Assembly: GCA_028282885.1 (NCBI GenBank)
Contig: JANQGX010000010.1
Span: 62,001 to 126,000, forward strand
Direction: 5' to 3'
Origin: SAR324 cluster bacterium
Lineage (GTDB): Bacteria > SAR324 > XYD2-FULL-50-16
DNA: 64,000 nt
Shown: piece after piece, positions 44,437 to 53,749 of the stretch
Position numbering within the stretch: position 1 is the first letter of the stretch
How the letters are laid out: every line of letters starts with the position of its first letter
Program-made: the position numbers and the translations under genes
Notes under the pieces: generated by a model
Told to the model about the DNA's origin: nothing
Seen by the model: only the letters and a program-made list of their open reading frames with translations
Database searches by the model: none

Positions 44437-45447
44437 TTACTTTCCGCCAAATTGATTCTGAAAACTGATCTGAATGAGTTCATCCTCAATAACCTTCAGC
44501 AACTTGGCAGTTCCAAAGGATATCACATCACAATAGGCTACAGACTGTTCCGCAAGTCTGTTTTTGATCTCCAGAAACTTGGGATGCTTGGGAAACATGG
44601 AGTTAAAAATAACAAGGTCCTGTTTCGTGGTGCGGGTCATGTTTTCTATCAAATCTGCCTTTTCAATATCTCCCCATTCCATGCTTAGCCGGCTGGGCAG
44701 GGCATAAACCTCATGCAGTTTACGTATGATTTCCGGTCCTCCACCGATAATGGTAACACTGAAGTTTCGGTTATCCGGAATCTTGACAGGTTTCAACTGC
44801 TTCAGCTTCAGATCTCTCTCCGCTTGATACTCTCTGACATCATCATCGGACCAGGCAGATGATTTGACCAAGTTTAATCGAATGTGCTCCAGTGTTTTCC
44901 TTAGGTCTCTACCCATTCTGGTTTCGGTATTTTTGGCATTGGTTTCATTCATTCGATCAACCAGCAGTTGAACCACAACTTCGTCTCTATTGAACTCTTC
45001 AAAAAGGTCAAAATCAGCCCAAATTTCATTTGCAAAATCGGCCACTTCAAAAAAGCTGTTGGTGTTCTTCAACTGTTCTTCCAACCTGGCAACTTGAAGC
45101 CTGATATATTTGTCTCGCAATTCTTTTTTTGTTTCGTCATCTTCGTTTTCTTCCTGATCAAGGACTTCCAGGGCAAGTTCTTTCTCGGCAATCAACTCCA
45201 TATGGTCAAGATAGCTGTCAATCTGCTTTAGACTTTCTTCCAGTCGGGATTTAAACTCATCTTCCGGGTCGATTTGTTCAATCAATTCAATTAATTCATA
45301 GCGGCGTTTCTCCAATTCGGGTTTGATTTCCTCAACTTTGGTTTCAATGATTGAGATATTGTTCTTGCGGATATCCTGTTCATGGATATAGCTTTTGGCC
45401 TGAACAATAACCCTGTCAATTGGTTCAAATAACGATCTTAGATTCAT
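44437..45447 (-). CDS. Hypothetical coiled-coil protein with DUF2325-like C terminus
   Basis: A protein of 336 residues if the ATG at 45447 is used; an ATG at 45507 would add 20 residues, and neither has a good Shine-Dalgarno sequence. The first 150 residues are highly charged and probably coiled-coil (RRYELIELIEQ, EEQLKNTNSFFE). Residues about 225-325 begin with FSVTIIGGGPEIIRKLHEVY and contain KQDLVIFNSMFPKHPKFLEI. This resembles the small Rossmann-like DUF2325 family. No signal peptide or catalytic motif is visible. An intrinsic terminator follows. Confidence 0.6.
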   Translation of the reverse strand: MNLRSLFEPIDRVIVQAKSYIHEQDIRKNNISIIETKVEEIKPELEKRRYELIELIEQIDPEDEFKSRLEESLKQIDSYLDHMELIAEKELALEVLDQEENEDDETKKELRDKYIRLQVARLEEQLKNTNSFFEVADFANEIWADFDLFEEFNRDEVVVQLLVDRMNETNAKNTETRMGRDLRKTLEHIRLNLVKSSAWSDDDVREYQAERDLKLKQLKPVKIPDNRNFSVTIIGGGPEIIRKLHEVYALPSRLSMEWGDIEKADLIENMTRTTKQDLVIFNSMFPKHPKFLEIKNRLAEQSVAYCDVISFGTAKLLKVIEDELIQISFQNQFGGK

Positions 45448-45532
45448 AATAGGTTTACTGTTTAGGGTTAGGTTAAAATACATATACTTACTTATACAAA
45501 CCACCATGCCCTTAGGCGTTACAAATACTATT

Positions 45533-45558
45533 AGCCGGTTTTCGGGGATAAACCGGTT
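45533..45558 (-). terminator. Stem-loop downstream of carB
   Basis: CCGGTTT (45535-45541) pairs with AAACCGG (45550-45556), extendable by one A-U and one G-U pair. It lies about 35 bases behind the carB stop and before the next gene on the same strand. There is no uninterrupted U-run, so termination is only likely to be partial. Confidence 0.45.
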
Positions 45559-45591
45559 ACAGCATTAAGATTGCCCCGGAAAACCAACCTC

Positions 45592-48500
45592 CTACCGATA
45601 CTCATCCCAGGCTTTTATTTTCAGTTCATCAAAGGGTTTTAAATAAACTGCCTCGATAAATCGTTTTGCCAGTTGAATATTGGTAATCAGGGGGATGGCA
45701 TGATCCACGGCTTTACGACGGATTTGATAACCAAATGACAGCTCCTCTTTCCTGAAATTCTTTGGAATATTGATGACCAGATCAAATTGATTATCCCCCA
45801 AGATCTCCAGTACATTTGGTGACCCCTCTTCATCGGGCCAAATGGCGATATTGGACTCTATGCCATTATCTACCAGAAATTTATGGGTTCCGGTTGTAGC
45901 ATACAAAGTTGAACCCATCTTTTGCAACAACTTCGCAGATTCAACAAAATTAACCTTATTCTCCAGTGGACCGGTTGAAAGCAGGATACGTTTCAGCGGA
46001 ACCTTGAAACCCACCGAAAGCATTGCTTTTAGCAGGGCTTCGTGAAAATCATCACCCAGGCAACCCACTTCACCTGTTGAAGCCATTTCCACACCGAGAA
46101 TAGGGTCTGCACCCAGGAGCCTTGTAAAGGAAAAATGCGACGCTTTTACCCCAACATAATCCAATTCCAAAAAGGATCGCGGTGATACCGGTGGATCCTT
46201 TTCTAAAATGGCCTTGGTAGCCAATTCGATAAAATTCTGTCGGGTTACCTTCGATACAAAGGGAAAACTGCGGCTGGCCCTGAGATTACACTCGATTACT
46301 TTGACGCTGTTAGCTTTAGCGAGAAATTGAATATTAAAAGGTCCGGTGATATCCAGATTCCTGGCAATCTGGCGAGCGATGTTTTTCACCCGACGGGTGG
46401 TTTCCAAATATGTTCGTTGCGGTGGAAGCACGAGAGTAGCATCACCGGAATGTACACCTGCGTTCTCCACATGCTCTGATATGGCAAAGGTGATGATCTC
46501 ACCTTTGTTTGCCACGGCATCCAGCTCAATTTCTTTGGCATTGGAAAGGAATTTGGAAATGACAACCGGATGATCCACCGAGAGTTTGGCAGCTTTTTCA
46601 AGAAAAATCTCGATTTCCTCATCACTGGTAGCAACTCCCATTGCCGCTCCGCTAAGAACATATGACGGCCTGACCAGCACGGGATAATGCACTTTCCCCG
46701 CAAATTCCTTTGCCTCATCAAGCGAGGTTAGTTCACTCCACTCCGGCTGATCAATCCCCAGCGAATCCAGCATACTGGAAAATTTGTGCCTGTCCTCCGC
46801 CCGGTCAATCTGCCTGGCTGAAGTCCCCAGGATTTTAGCTCCCATCTCTTCCAGGGGAAGTGCCATATTATTTGCCACCTGCCCTCCCATGGAGATGATA
46901 ACTCCCTCGGGTCTCTCCTTTTCATAAATATCCATCACGGTTTCCAGGCGGATTTCATCGAAATACAATCGATCCACTTCGTCATAATCCGTAGAAACGG
47001 TTTCCGGATTATAATTGATGAGGATGGAACGATAGTTCTCCTGTTTCACCGTTTTTACGGCGTTGACGCAGCACCAGTCGAATTCGACGGAGCTGCCGAT
47101 CCTGTAAGTTCCCGATCCCAACACGATGACACTGGGCACTTTCCATTCGAATGAGATGTCATCCTCGGAAGCATTATAAGTCAGATAGAGATAATTGGTC
47201 TGGGCAGGGTACTCTCCGGCCAGCGTATCGATCTGCTTGACGTGGGGTTTGATACCGTAATTCATCCTCATTTTTCGTACGATCCGCTCTGTAGTCCCCA
47301 ACAAACCGGCTATTTGTGGATCGGAGAAACCGGTGCGTTTGGCCTCGTCGACTATATGCCGGGGACAACTGCCACCTGCATACTCCCTGATCAGGCTTTC
47401 CACCCGAACAATATTGGCTATCTTGTGCAAAAACCAAAGATCGATTCGAGTATGCTGATGGATCTCTTCAACACTCATCCCCTCTTTCAGGGCAAAGGGA
47501 ATCGTAAATACCCTTTCGTCCGTGGGTGTCGTCAGTTCTTGAATGATTTCGTCACGACTTATTTTGGATCCAATATCATCCGGATTGGTGACAATTCCCC
47601 AGGCCCCGATATCCAGCATTCTAATGGCTTTCTGAAGCGCCTCCTGGAATGTCTTCCCAATGGCCATTACCTCACCGACAGATTTCATGCTGCTGCCGAT
47701 TTCTGTGGAGACCATGCTGAATTTCTTCAGATCCCAGCGTGGAATCTTTACGACGACATAGTCCAGGGCTGGTTCGAAACAGGCCATGGTGGACAGGGTA
47801 ATGGAATTCTTGAGTTCCGAAAGGCTGTACCCCAGCCCCAGTTTTGCTGCGATAAATGCCAGTGGATAACCGGTTGCTTTTGACGCCAGGGCTGAACTCC
47901 GCGATAAACGCGCATTCACTTCAATAACCCTGTACTCCTCTGATTCAGGATCGAGCGCGTACTGAATATTACATTCGCCGATTATCCCCAGGTGACGAAC
48001 CGTTTTTATCGCAATTTCACGAAGCTTATGGTACTCGCTGTTGGACAGAGTCTGACTGGGAGCAATAACAATAGATTCCCCGGTGTGAATTCCCAGGGGA
48101 TCAAAGTTTTCCATATTACAGACGGTGATACAATTGTCATATGAATCCCTGACAACTTCATACTCAACTTCTTTCCAACCTTTGAGATACTCTTCAACAA
48201 GAACCTGGCTTGTATAGGAAAAGGCGTTGGTGGCCAGATCCCGAACTTCATCATCATTCCAGCAAACCCCGGACCCTAAACCTCCAAGAGCAAATGCCAG
48301 ACGGATCATCACAGGATACCCGATTTCGTTGGCGATGGTGAGGGTATCTTCAACATTGGATGCCGACTTACTTTTGGGTACAATGACATCGATCTCATCC
48401 AGTTTTTCGATAAAGGTCTGCCGGTCTTCCGTTGCCTGAATCACGGAAATAGGAGTTCCCAAAACCTTGACATTGTACTTTTCCAGGATGCCCAGCCGAT

Positions 48501-48801
48501 CCAGTTCCATACCGCAATTCAAGGCTGTCTGCCCCCCAAAAGCCAGCAGGATTCCATCCGGATTCTCTTTCTTTATGACTCCTTCAATGGATTCTGATGT
48601 TACGGGTAACAAATAGACCTTGTCCGCCAGGTGATCCGAAGTTTGAATTGTGGCAATATTGGGATTGACCAGAATTGTGTAGATTCCCTCTTGTTTCAGG
48701 GCTTTTATTGCCTGGCTGCCTGAATAGTCGAATTCACCTGCTTCGCCGATTTTTAAAGCCGCACTGCCGAGAATAATTACTGATTTGATATTATGTTCCA
48801 T
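45592..48801 (-). CDS. carB: Carbamoyl-phosphate synthase large subunit
   Basis: A full-length 1069-residue protein made of two homologous ATP-grasp halves (about 1-400 and 545-930) plus a C-terminal allosteric MGS-like domain (about 930-1069). Opening motifs are IILGSAALKIGEAGEFDYSGSQA and, at the start of the second half, VIVLGSGTYRIGSSVEFDWC. VEVNARLSRSSALASKATGYPLA is characteristic. The enzyme makes carbamoyl phosphate for arginine and pyrimidines with CarA. The carA gene lies directly upstream (about 50 bases), giving the carAB order. Confidence 0.97.
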   Translation of the reverse strand: MEHNIKSVIILGSAALKIGEAGEFDYSGSQAIKALKQEGIYTILVNPNIATIQTSDHLADKVYLLPVTSESIEGVIKKENPDGILLAFGGQTALNCGMELDRLGILEKYNVKVLGTPISVIQATEDRQTFIEKLDEIDVIVPKSKSASNVEDTLTIANEIGYPVMIRLAFALGGLGSGVCWNDDEVRDLATNAFSYTSQVLVEEYLKGWKEVEYEVVRDSYDNCITVCNMENFDPLGIHTGESIVIAPSQTLSNSEYHKLREIAIKTVRHLGIIGECNIQYALDPESEEYRVIEVNARLSRSSALASKATGYPLAFIAAKLGLGYSLSELKNSITLSTMACFEPALDYVVVKIPRWDLKKFSMVSTEIGSSMKSVGEVMAIGKTFQEALQKAIRMLDIGAWGIVTNPDDIGSKISRDEIIQELTTPTDERVFTIPFALKEGMSVEEIHQHTRIDLWFLHKIANIVRVESLIREYAGGSCPRHIVDEAKRTGFSDPQIAGLLGTTERIVRKMRMNYGIKPHVKQIDTLAGEYPAQTNYLYLTYNASEDDISFEWKVPSVIVLGSGTYRIGSSVEFDWCCVNAVKTVKQENYRSILINYNPETVSTDYDEVDRLYFDEIRLETVMDIYEKERPEGVIISMGGQVANNMALPLEEMGAKILGTSARQIDRAEDRHKFSSMLDSLGIDQPEWSELTSLDEAKEFAGKVHYPVLVRPSYVLSGAAMGVATSDEEIEIFLEKAAKLSVDHPVVISKFLSNAKEIELDAVANKGEIITFAISEHVENAGVHSGDATLVLPPQRTYLETTRRVKNIARQIARNLDITGPFNIQFLAKANSVKVIECNLRASRSFPFVSKVTRQNFIELATKAILEKDPPVSPRSFLELDYVGVKASHFSFTRLLGADPILGVEMASTGEVGCLGDDFHEALLKAMLSVGFKVPLKRILLSTGPLENKVNFVESAKLLQKMGSTLYATTGTHKFLVDNGIESNIAIWPDEEGSPNVLEILGDNQFDLVINIPKNFRKEELSFGYQIRRKAVDHAIPLITNIQLAKRFIEAVYLKPFDELKIKAWDEYR

Positions 48802-48852
48802 GACTCGATCAAATGAAGGTTGCCGGATTATGACTCGTTAAAACAGAAGGAT

Positions 48853-49908
48853 TTACAACATGTTGACGAACTCATCGAAAAGAAAACTTGTATCCACGGG
48901 ACCCGGCATGGCCTCGGGATGAAACTGAACGCTGCGGATGGGCTTGGTAGAGTGTCGAATACCCTCATTGCTGCCATCGTTGGCATTGAAGAACCAGGGC
49001 TTCCAATCATCAGGAAGGGTCTGATCGTCAATTGCATAACCATGATTCTGGGAAGTAATGAAGCAACGTTTGGTGCCAACCAGGACGCAGGGCTGATTCT
49101 GAGAGCGATGTCCGAACTTCAGTTTGTAACTGTGGGCTCCTGCGGCCAGCGAGATAATCTGATGTCCCAGGCAGATGCCAAATACGGGCTTGTCCTTTGC
49201 CAACTGCTTTCTGACATTTTCAATGGTTTCAGGAACCATGGTGGGATCTCCCGGTCCATTGGACAGCATCAATCCGTCAAATTTCTCGCCGCTGAAATCA
49301 TAGTTCCAGGGTACTTTGAGAACCGATACACCCCTGTTTAGAAAACTGCGGATGATATTTTTCTTGCAGCCTGTATCGATCAGAACCACTCTTTTGTTAA
49401 AATCTCCATATATTTCAGGCTGATCTGCACTAACTTGGGCCACCAGATTATCGTTGTTAGGATCGTAGAACGAAAGATCCTGATCCTTCACAATCATTTT
49501 GCCCAATTGAGTTCCTGCAGAACGGAGCTTTCGAGTCAATGCCCTGGTATCAACCCCTTCGATTCCGGGAATTTCATGCTCTATCATCCATTGTTCAAGG
49601 CTACGGATTGCATTCCAATGCGAATAATCTTTGGTTAGCGAAGTGATAACGATTCCCTTCACATGAATCTTCTCCGATTCAAAAAACTTCAACAAATTGT
49701 CTTCTCGTGTCTCATCCGGAACACCGTAGTTCCCAATCAAGGGATAAGTAAAAACAAGAATCTGCCCCTTGTACGAGGGATCTGTTAGGGTTTCAGGATA
49801 ACCGACCATTCCGGTGTTGAAAACAACCTCGCCCGCGATCGATTTTTCATATCCGAAATGCTTGCCGGAATAGGTTGTACCATCTTCTAGGATTAACTCC
49901 ATTGTCAT
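48853..49908 (-). CDS. carA: Carbamoyl-phosphate synthase small subunit
   Basis: A 351-residue glutamine amidotransferase subunit. The N-terminal CarA-specific domain has YSGKHFGYEKSIAGEVVFNTGM and GYPETLTDPSYKGQI; the class I glutaminase domain has the nucleophile cysteine in PVFGICLGHQIISLAAG and the catalytic histidine-glutamate in VQFHPEAMPGP. LMLSNGPGDP is also present. It supplies ammonia to CarB. The ATG at 49908 is six bases ahead of a second in-frame ATG and either could be used. Confidence 0.96.
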   Translation of the reverse strand: MTMELILEDGTTYSGKHFGYEKSIAGEVVFNTGMVGYPETLTDPSYKGQILVFTYPLIGNYGVPDETREDNLLKFFESEKIHVKGIVITSLTKDYSHWNAIRSLEQWMIEHEIPGIEGVDTRALTRKLRSAGTQLGKMIVKDQDLSFYDPNNDNLVAQVSADQPEIYGDFNKRVVLIDTGCKKNIIRSFLNRGVSVLKVPWNYDFSGEKFDGLMLSNGPGDPTMVPETIENVRKQLAKDKPVFGICLGHQIISLAAGAHSYKLKFGHRSQNQPCVLVGTKRCFITSQNHGYAIDDQTLPDDWKPWFFNANDGSNEGIRHSTKPIRSVQFHPEAMPGPVDTSFLFDEFVNML

Positions 49909-50154
49909 TTCATTTTCCAGTTGACTGTTTTAATGAATCCTCGCTTTATCAGTAAATAATCAATTCACCGGAGCCTTGACAGAAGATCGCAAAGATTTCA
50001 ATACCCTGCACAAACACTGTCATCATCATTCATTCGGTAAACTTATAGAGCTTATCCAAATAATTCATTTTTGAATATGGGAAAGTTAAGAACGGGTGCT
50101 CGGGTGGAGGATGGGTGACAATTCTGTTGTCAGCAGCAAATTGTCAATACCTGA

Positions 50155-51087
50155 TCAGTTGGGTTCATTGTGGCTGAAATACTCTCTGGCTGACTCGGCA
50201 TCTCTTCGGATCTGGTTTTTCAACTCATCTACGGAGTCAAATTTTTTCTCTTCTCTCAGGAATTTGACCGGATAGACTTTTAGTGTCTCACCGTAGACCT
50301 CTTTGTCAAACTCAAACAGATGGGCTTCAACTTTCAGGGTTTTCCCTCCAAAGGTGGGAACCACCCCAACATTACAAACCCCGTTGTACTGCTCACCCAG
50401 TAAATCCACCTGACAACAGAAAACACCTTTCTTCAAAGGTAATAAGACATTAGGCTCGATATTCATGGTAGGGAATCCGATCGTATTTCCCAATTTTTTG
50501 CCCTCTTTGATTTCTCCCGAGACCGACCACTTTCTTCCAAGGTATTTTTCCACGTTTTTAAAGTCACTTTCAAACAATAGTCTTCTTACCATTGTGCTGG
50601 AAACTGTTATGTCACCGATGCGTACGGCTTCCATCTGCTGAAATTCTATTCCTTTTTTTTCAGCTTCCTGCCTCATGAAACTGGCTGATCCCTCTCTTGA
50701 TTTACCAAAATTAAAATCGTATCCGACGATGATTTTTTTCAAATCAATAAAAGAGAACAACTGATTCAGGAATTCCAGGGAACTAAGAGCAGCAAATTCC
50801 TGGGTGAATGGGATGATAAAGGCGGCATCCAACCCGGATTGCTCCAGAAACATCCATTTGGTTTCATCCCTGTATATATGCCTGAATGGGATCTGTGACT
50901 GGAGAACCTCCTTGGGATGCGGATCGAAAGTCAGGACGCCACCTTTGACCTTTAACTTCTCCCTGTCCTCAAGTACTTGTCTGACCAGGGCCTGATGCCC
51001 CAAATGATAACCGTCAAAATTCCCTATGGTCAGTACCCATCCGCCATTCAACGAATCGCTTCGAAAACTTTTATGAATGAAATCCAT
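50155..51087 (-). CDS. ribF: Bifunctional riboflavin kinase/FAD synthetase
   Basis: A 310-residue cytoplasmic enzyme that makes FMN and then FAD. The N-terminal adenylyltransferase domain shows TIGNFDGYHLGHQALV (H-x-G-H motif, about 21-36) and VGYDFNFGKSREGS. The C-terminal flavokinase domain (about 180-300) shows GNTIGFPTMNI, with the usual PTAN replaced by PTMN, and GVCNVG. No neighbour suggests a pathway operon. I saw no FMN riboswitch-like structure upstream. Confidence 0.95.
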   Translation of the reverse strand: MDFIHKSFRSDSLNGGWVLTIGNFDGYHLGHQALVRQVLEDREKLKVKGGVLTFDPHPKEVLQSQIPFRHIYRDETKWMFLEQSGLDAAFIIPFTQEFAALSSLEFLNQLFSFIDLKKIIVGYDFNFGKSREGSASFMRQEAEKKGIEFQQMEAVRIGDITVSSTMVRRLLFESDFKNVEKYLGRKWSVSGEIKEGKKLGNTIGFPTMNIEPNVLLPLKKGVFCCQVDLLGEQYNGVCNVGVVPTFGGKTLKVEAHLFEFDKEVYGETLKVYPVKFLREEKKFDSVDELKNQIRRDAESAREYFSHNEPN

Positions 51088-51705
51088 TACTTGCCTGCAT
51101 TTATCCAGGAGTTAAAAGAATGAAATTTAGCTGTATCTAAGAATCCGCCATCCGTATTGTATTGGTAGTGAAAATGATAGTGTCTCGACCCGGATGACTA
51201 TCAGTAGTTTCCCAATATCTAATTTCAGTTTAAACGTCCTCGGTTTTATCATTCCTTTAAGAATAAATTCAGGATGATAAATATCAACACCTCACCCAGA
51301 TTTTCTGATTGTGAAAAGCTGGAATCAAACCTCTAAAGAATGCTCAATAATATGAAAAACCTTGCGGCAAAAATGACATAAACTCAGGCCATCTGCTTGT
51401 TAATGGTAAGGTTATATGTAAAAATTAACAACTATGGGAGAAATCATCAACGTCATATCTTTCGGATTCCTGTTTAGCGCCCCGATTCATTGGAAAAGGT
51501 CAATCCAACGGATTCTCCGGTTGTTAAAACCGGAAATCATATTCGACTGTGCCCGTCCGGATTTGAGTCTCGGACTCAAGCAAAAAGTCGCTCATTTCCG
51601 AGATCCTGAATGGGAATAAGTCGGTATTTAATCGCACGGTTCCGAAAAACCCGAATCATGATACAAATCTCATTGCTTTAATCATAGTCAAAGAAAAGGA
51701 CTTCG
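51088..51705. other. Long gap upstream of ribF and the thioredoxin-like gene
   Basis: About 620 bases between divergent genes. The only candidate coding stretch is the RapZ-like fragment at 51434-51619; the rest is AT-rich with no defensible promoter, terminator or RNA. Confidence 0.35.
51434..51619 (+). pseudogene. Possible RapZ-like C-terminal fragment
   Basis: A 61-codon frame with VISFGFLFSAP followed by EIIFDCARPDL, a pattern like the C-terminal region of RapZ nucleotide-binding proteins (SFGFKYG-x-P ... FDVRFLPNP). The distance between the two motifs fits poorly and the ATG has no Shine-Dalgarno sequence, so this may be a remnant or coincidence. Confidence 0.25.
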
Positions 51706-52428
51706 ATGGGAAACAACCGGATTAAAAAACTCGGTGGTAAATACGATAACAACAGTTTTAAAAAAGTCCTGAAACAATTAAACGGCAGGGCTATCCTGGT
51801 GGTTGCCATTATCAACAGAAACTGTGAAGAGTGTAACAAACTGCTCAAATTCATTGGGCAACTTGAAGCAGGATTTATCGATAAACTTCAACAATTGGTG
51901 ATGCTTTACGGATTCAACTCCACTCCGTTAGAGGATGCCGAAGCAAAAGCTCCTGCCAAAACATCAGGTGACTCGGAAGAAGAGGAAGGAAAAAAGAAAG
52001 GACTTTCGGACACACGAATACTGGACTGGAAAGAGATTCCCGAAGGTCACGGATATGGAATATTTCTTAGTGAAAATGATATTCTGTACTACAAAGGGGA
52101 TTTTAACCACGATGAATTTGTCACCAACATCGTTGATAATATTCGCAGGTTTAAATCATCCATCAAGACCCTGGCCGGATTAAGCGCGAAGAATCAATTT
52201 TTAAAAAAGAAAAGAACAGGTATTATCATCGAAACAAACGGAGCAACCCAACAGTCACAGATTATGGATCTGGAAGAGCAAGTGAAGACCTATGGACCAA
52301 AACTGGCCACACCGGTCTATTTCTGCAAAGGAATTAACCAGGAGATGCAACTAATCGTAGGGGGGAATATCGTATATAAACAGAAGGGTCACAATATTAC
52401 CAAATTTCTAAAAAAGCTTCCCAAATAG
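51706..52428 (+). CDS. Thioredoxin-fold-like hypothetical protein
   Basis: A 240-residue protein with AAAGGA well placed before the ATG. Residues about 22-52 resemble a thioredoxin start: RAILVVAIINRNCEECNKLLKFI, with a C-E-E-C motif where the redox C-x-x-C would be. An acidic linker (SGDSEEEEGKKK) follows, then a region GIFLSENDILYYKGDFNHDEFV that looks like the second half of the fold. The last third is unfamiliar. No signal peptide is present, so it should be cytoplasmic. Convergent with the BioD-like gene. Confidence 0.55.
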   Translation: MGNNRIKKLGGKYDNNSFKKVLKQLNGRAILVVAIINRNCEECNKLLKFIGQLEAGFIDKLQQLVMLYGFNSTPLEDAEAKAPAKTSGDSEEEEGKKKGLSDTRILDWKEIPEGHGYGIFLSENDILYYKGDFNHDEFVTNIVDNIRRFKSSIKTLAGLSAKNQFLKKKRTGIIIETNGATQQSQIMDLEEQVKTYGPKLATPVYFCKGINQEMQLIVGGNIVYKQKGHNITKFLKKLPK

Positions 52429-52442
52429 AAACCACTATCTTT

Positions 52443-53150
52443 TCAATCCGCTATAAAACTTTCCAATAGGGCAGAGAGGTTATCCTCGATTTTTGATCCC
52501 AATTCCGGATAGATAGTCTGCTGTTTACCAACATAAGGCAACATACCGGCAGCTTCTCGAACTGTAAACTTCTCAGTCTTCTCCCAGATATAAAAAAGAA
52601 GATCCTGATCGATCTGTGGTGTCACGTTGTTAAATACGACTGAAAAATCCAGATCCAACGCCATCAAACATTTCAGCTCGGAGAGATTCTGATTAAACCG
52701 ATACTGTTCGGGATGAAACATCCAAATAATTTCCCCTTCCAGATTTTTGAGCCAATCAATCACCATCATCTCTTCAGTTATCGGGGTAAACAAACTTCCC
52801 GGAAGCTCAATACAGGTAAAGTCATAAAGGTCATTTAACAATTTCATTCGTTCCTGAACCAGTGACCACTTGATATTGATGCCATCTCTGCGCAAGGACA
52901 TTTCGAGTGGGTAATCCTCGTGAGCGCAATAGGGAGAAACAAGGGTTTCAGCCGGTTCGCCAACCATTTGCAGACAAAACAGCTCTCCGTCGCCCAATTG
53001 TTCTACGGCGTTTCGTTTTAATAAACCCGAGTCAAACGGTTTAAAACCGGCGCCGTTCAATTGCCGTTCTTTGCCAAGTTGTAACAGAGAACAGATGAAG
53101 GATGTTTTACCTGTGGATTCCAGACCTGCAATGATGATGGGTGATTTCAT
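52443..53150 (-). CDS. BioD-like P-loop ATPase
   Basis: A 235-residue protein from the ATG at 53150, with GAGG upstream; an in-frame TTG lies one codon earlier. The P-loop AGLESTGKTSFICSLL is at the N terminus, GAGFKPFDSG corresponds to the GYFKPV-x-SG element of dethiobiotin synthetases, and IELPGSLFTPI corresponds to the VEGAGG segment, but degenerate. Dethiobiotin synthetases carboxylate diaminopelargonate; the weak motif conservation and absence of other bio genes make another ligase-like or ATPase role possible. It starts four bases after the upstream gene. Confidence 0.6.
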   Translation of the reverse strand: MKSPIIIAGLESTGKTSFICSLLQLGKERQLNGAGFKPFDSGLLKRNAVEQLGDGELFCLQMVGEPAETLVSPYCAHEDYPLEMSLRRDGINIKWSLVQERMKLLNDLYDFTCIELPGSLFTPITEEMMVIDWLKNLEGEIIWMFHPEQYRFNQNLSELKCLMALDLDFSVVFNNVTPQIDQDLLFYIWEKTEKFTVREAAGMLPYVGKQQTIYPELGSKIEDNLSALLESFIAD

Positions 53151-53153
53151 CAA

Positions 53154-53525
53154 TTACCTCTCACTGACCAGTTCTTCCCTTAGTTTCTTAATGACTTCGG
53201 GCTCGGTCTTTATCAATTCTCTATAAATGTCGTTGACGGTTAAAAAGTTCTTGCTCAGTAGCTCTTTTAACTTCTTATCCTTTAACAATCTTGCAAGTCT
53301 TTTTTGTTCAATGTATTCCATCACATTTATCTCCTGATCCCCATCGATGATTTCCAGGTTTCTCAGTTCTTCCTCGCTCATTCCCGCTTCCCGGGCTTGC
53401 TCGATCAACCGAATCAGTTCTTCTACATTATAGAACTTTCTCCTGCCGGTATTGATCGATTCCTGAGCATATAGAAACGATGTAGCAATTAAAAAAGCGA
53501 CTAACAAAATGGATAGAATTTTCAT
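53154..53525 (-). CDS. Small exported protein of unknown function
   Basis: A 123-residue protein with a standard signal peptide (MKILSILLVAFLIATSFLYA, cleavage after about residue 20) and no lipobox. The mature part is charged and helical, with REAGMSEEELRNLEI and EYIEQKRLARLLKDKKLKELL. It is unlike any family I recognise. It lies directly upstream of the BioD-like gene with a three-base gap, so the two are likely cotranscribed. Confidence 0.6.
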   Translation of the reverse strand: MKILSILLVAFLIATSFLYAQESINTGRRKFYNVEELIRLIEQAREAGMSEEELRNLEIIDGDQEINVMEYIEQKRLARLLKDKKLKELLSKNFLTVNDIYRELIKTEPEVIKKLREELVSER

Positions 53526-53749
53526 CTTATATTCCAGGGTATTAAAATCATTGGAACCGGAAATTTAGCTCTTGGCTTTTGCGGGCGCTTCAAGATTCCG
53601 GATGGCAATGCAGAATCTGTACAATTATTGTAGATATTCCCTGGGAGAGAAATCAAGGGGGAGGACTGTGAAAGGTGTTCACCGGGACCATTATACAGTT
53701 CCCGGTGAATTTCAAGCAGAATAGCTCTTGTGAATAACCAAGCCAGGAG

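Noticed and set aside
47242..47883. 213-codon frame antisense to carB
   Set aside because: carB coding sequence explains the region; long antisense frames are common in such genes.
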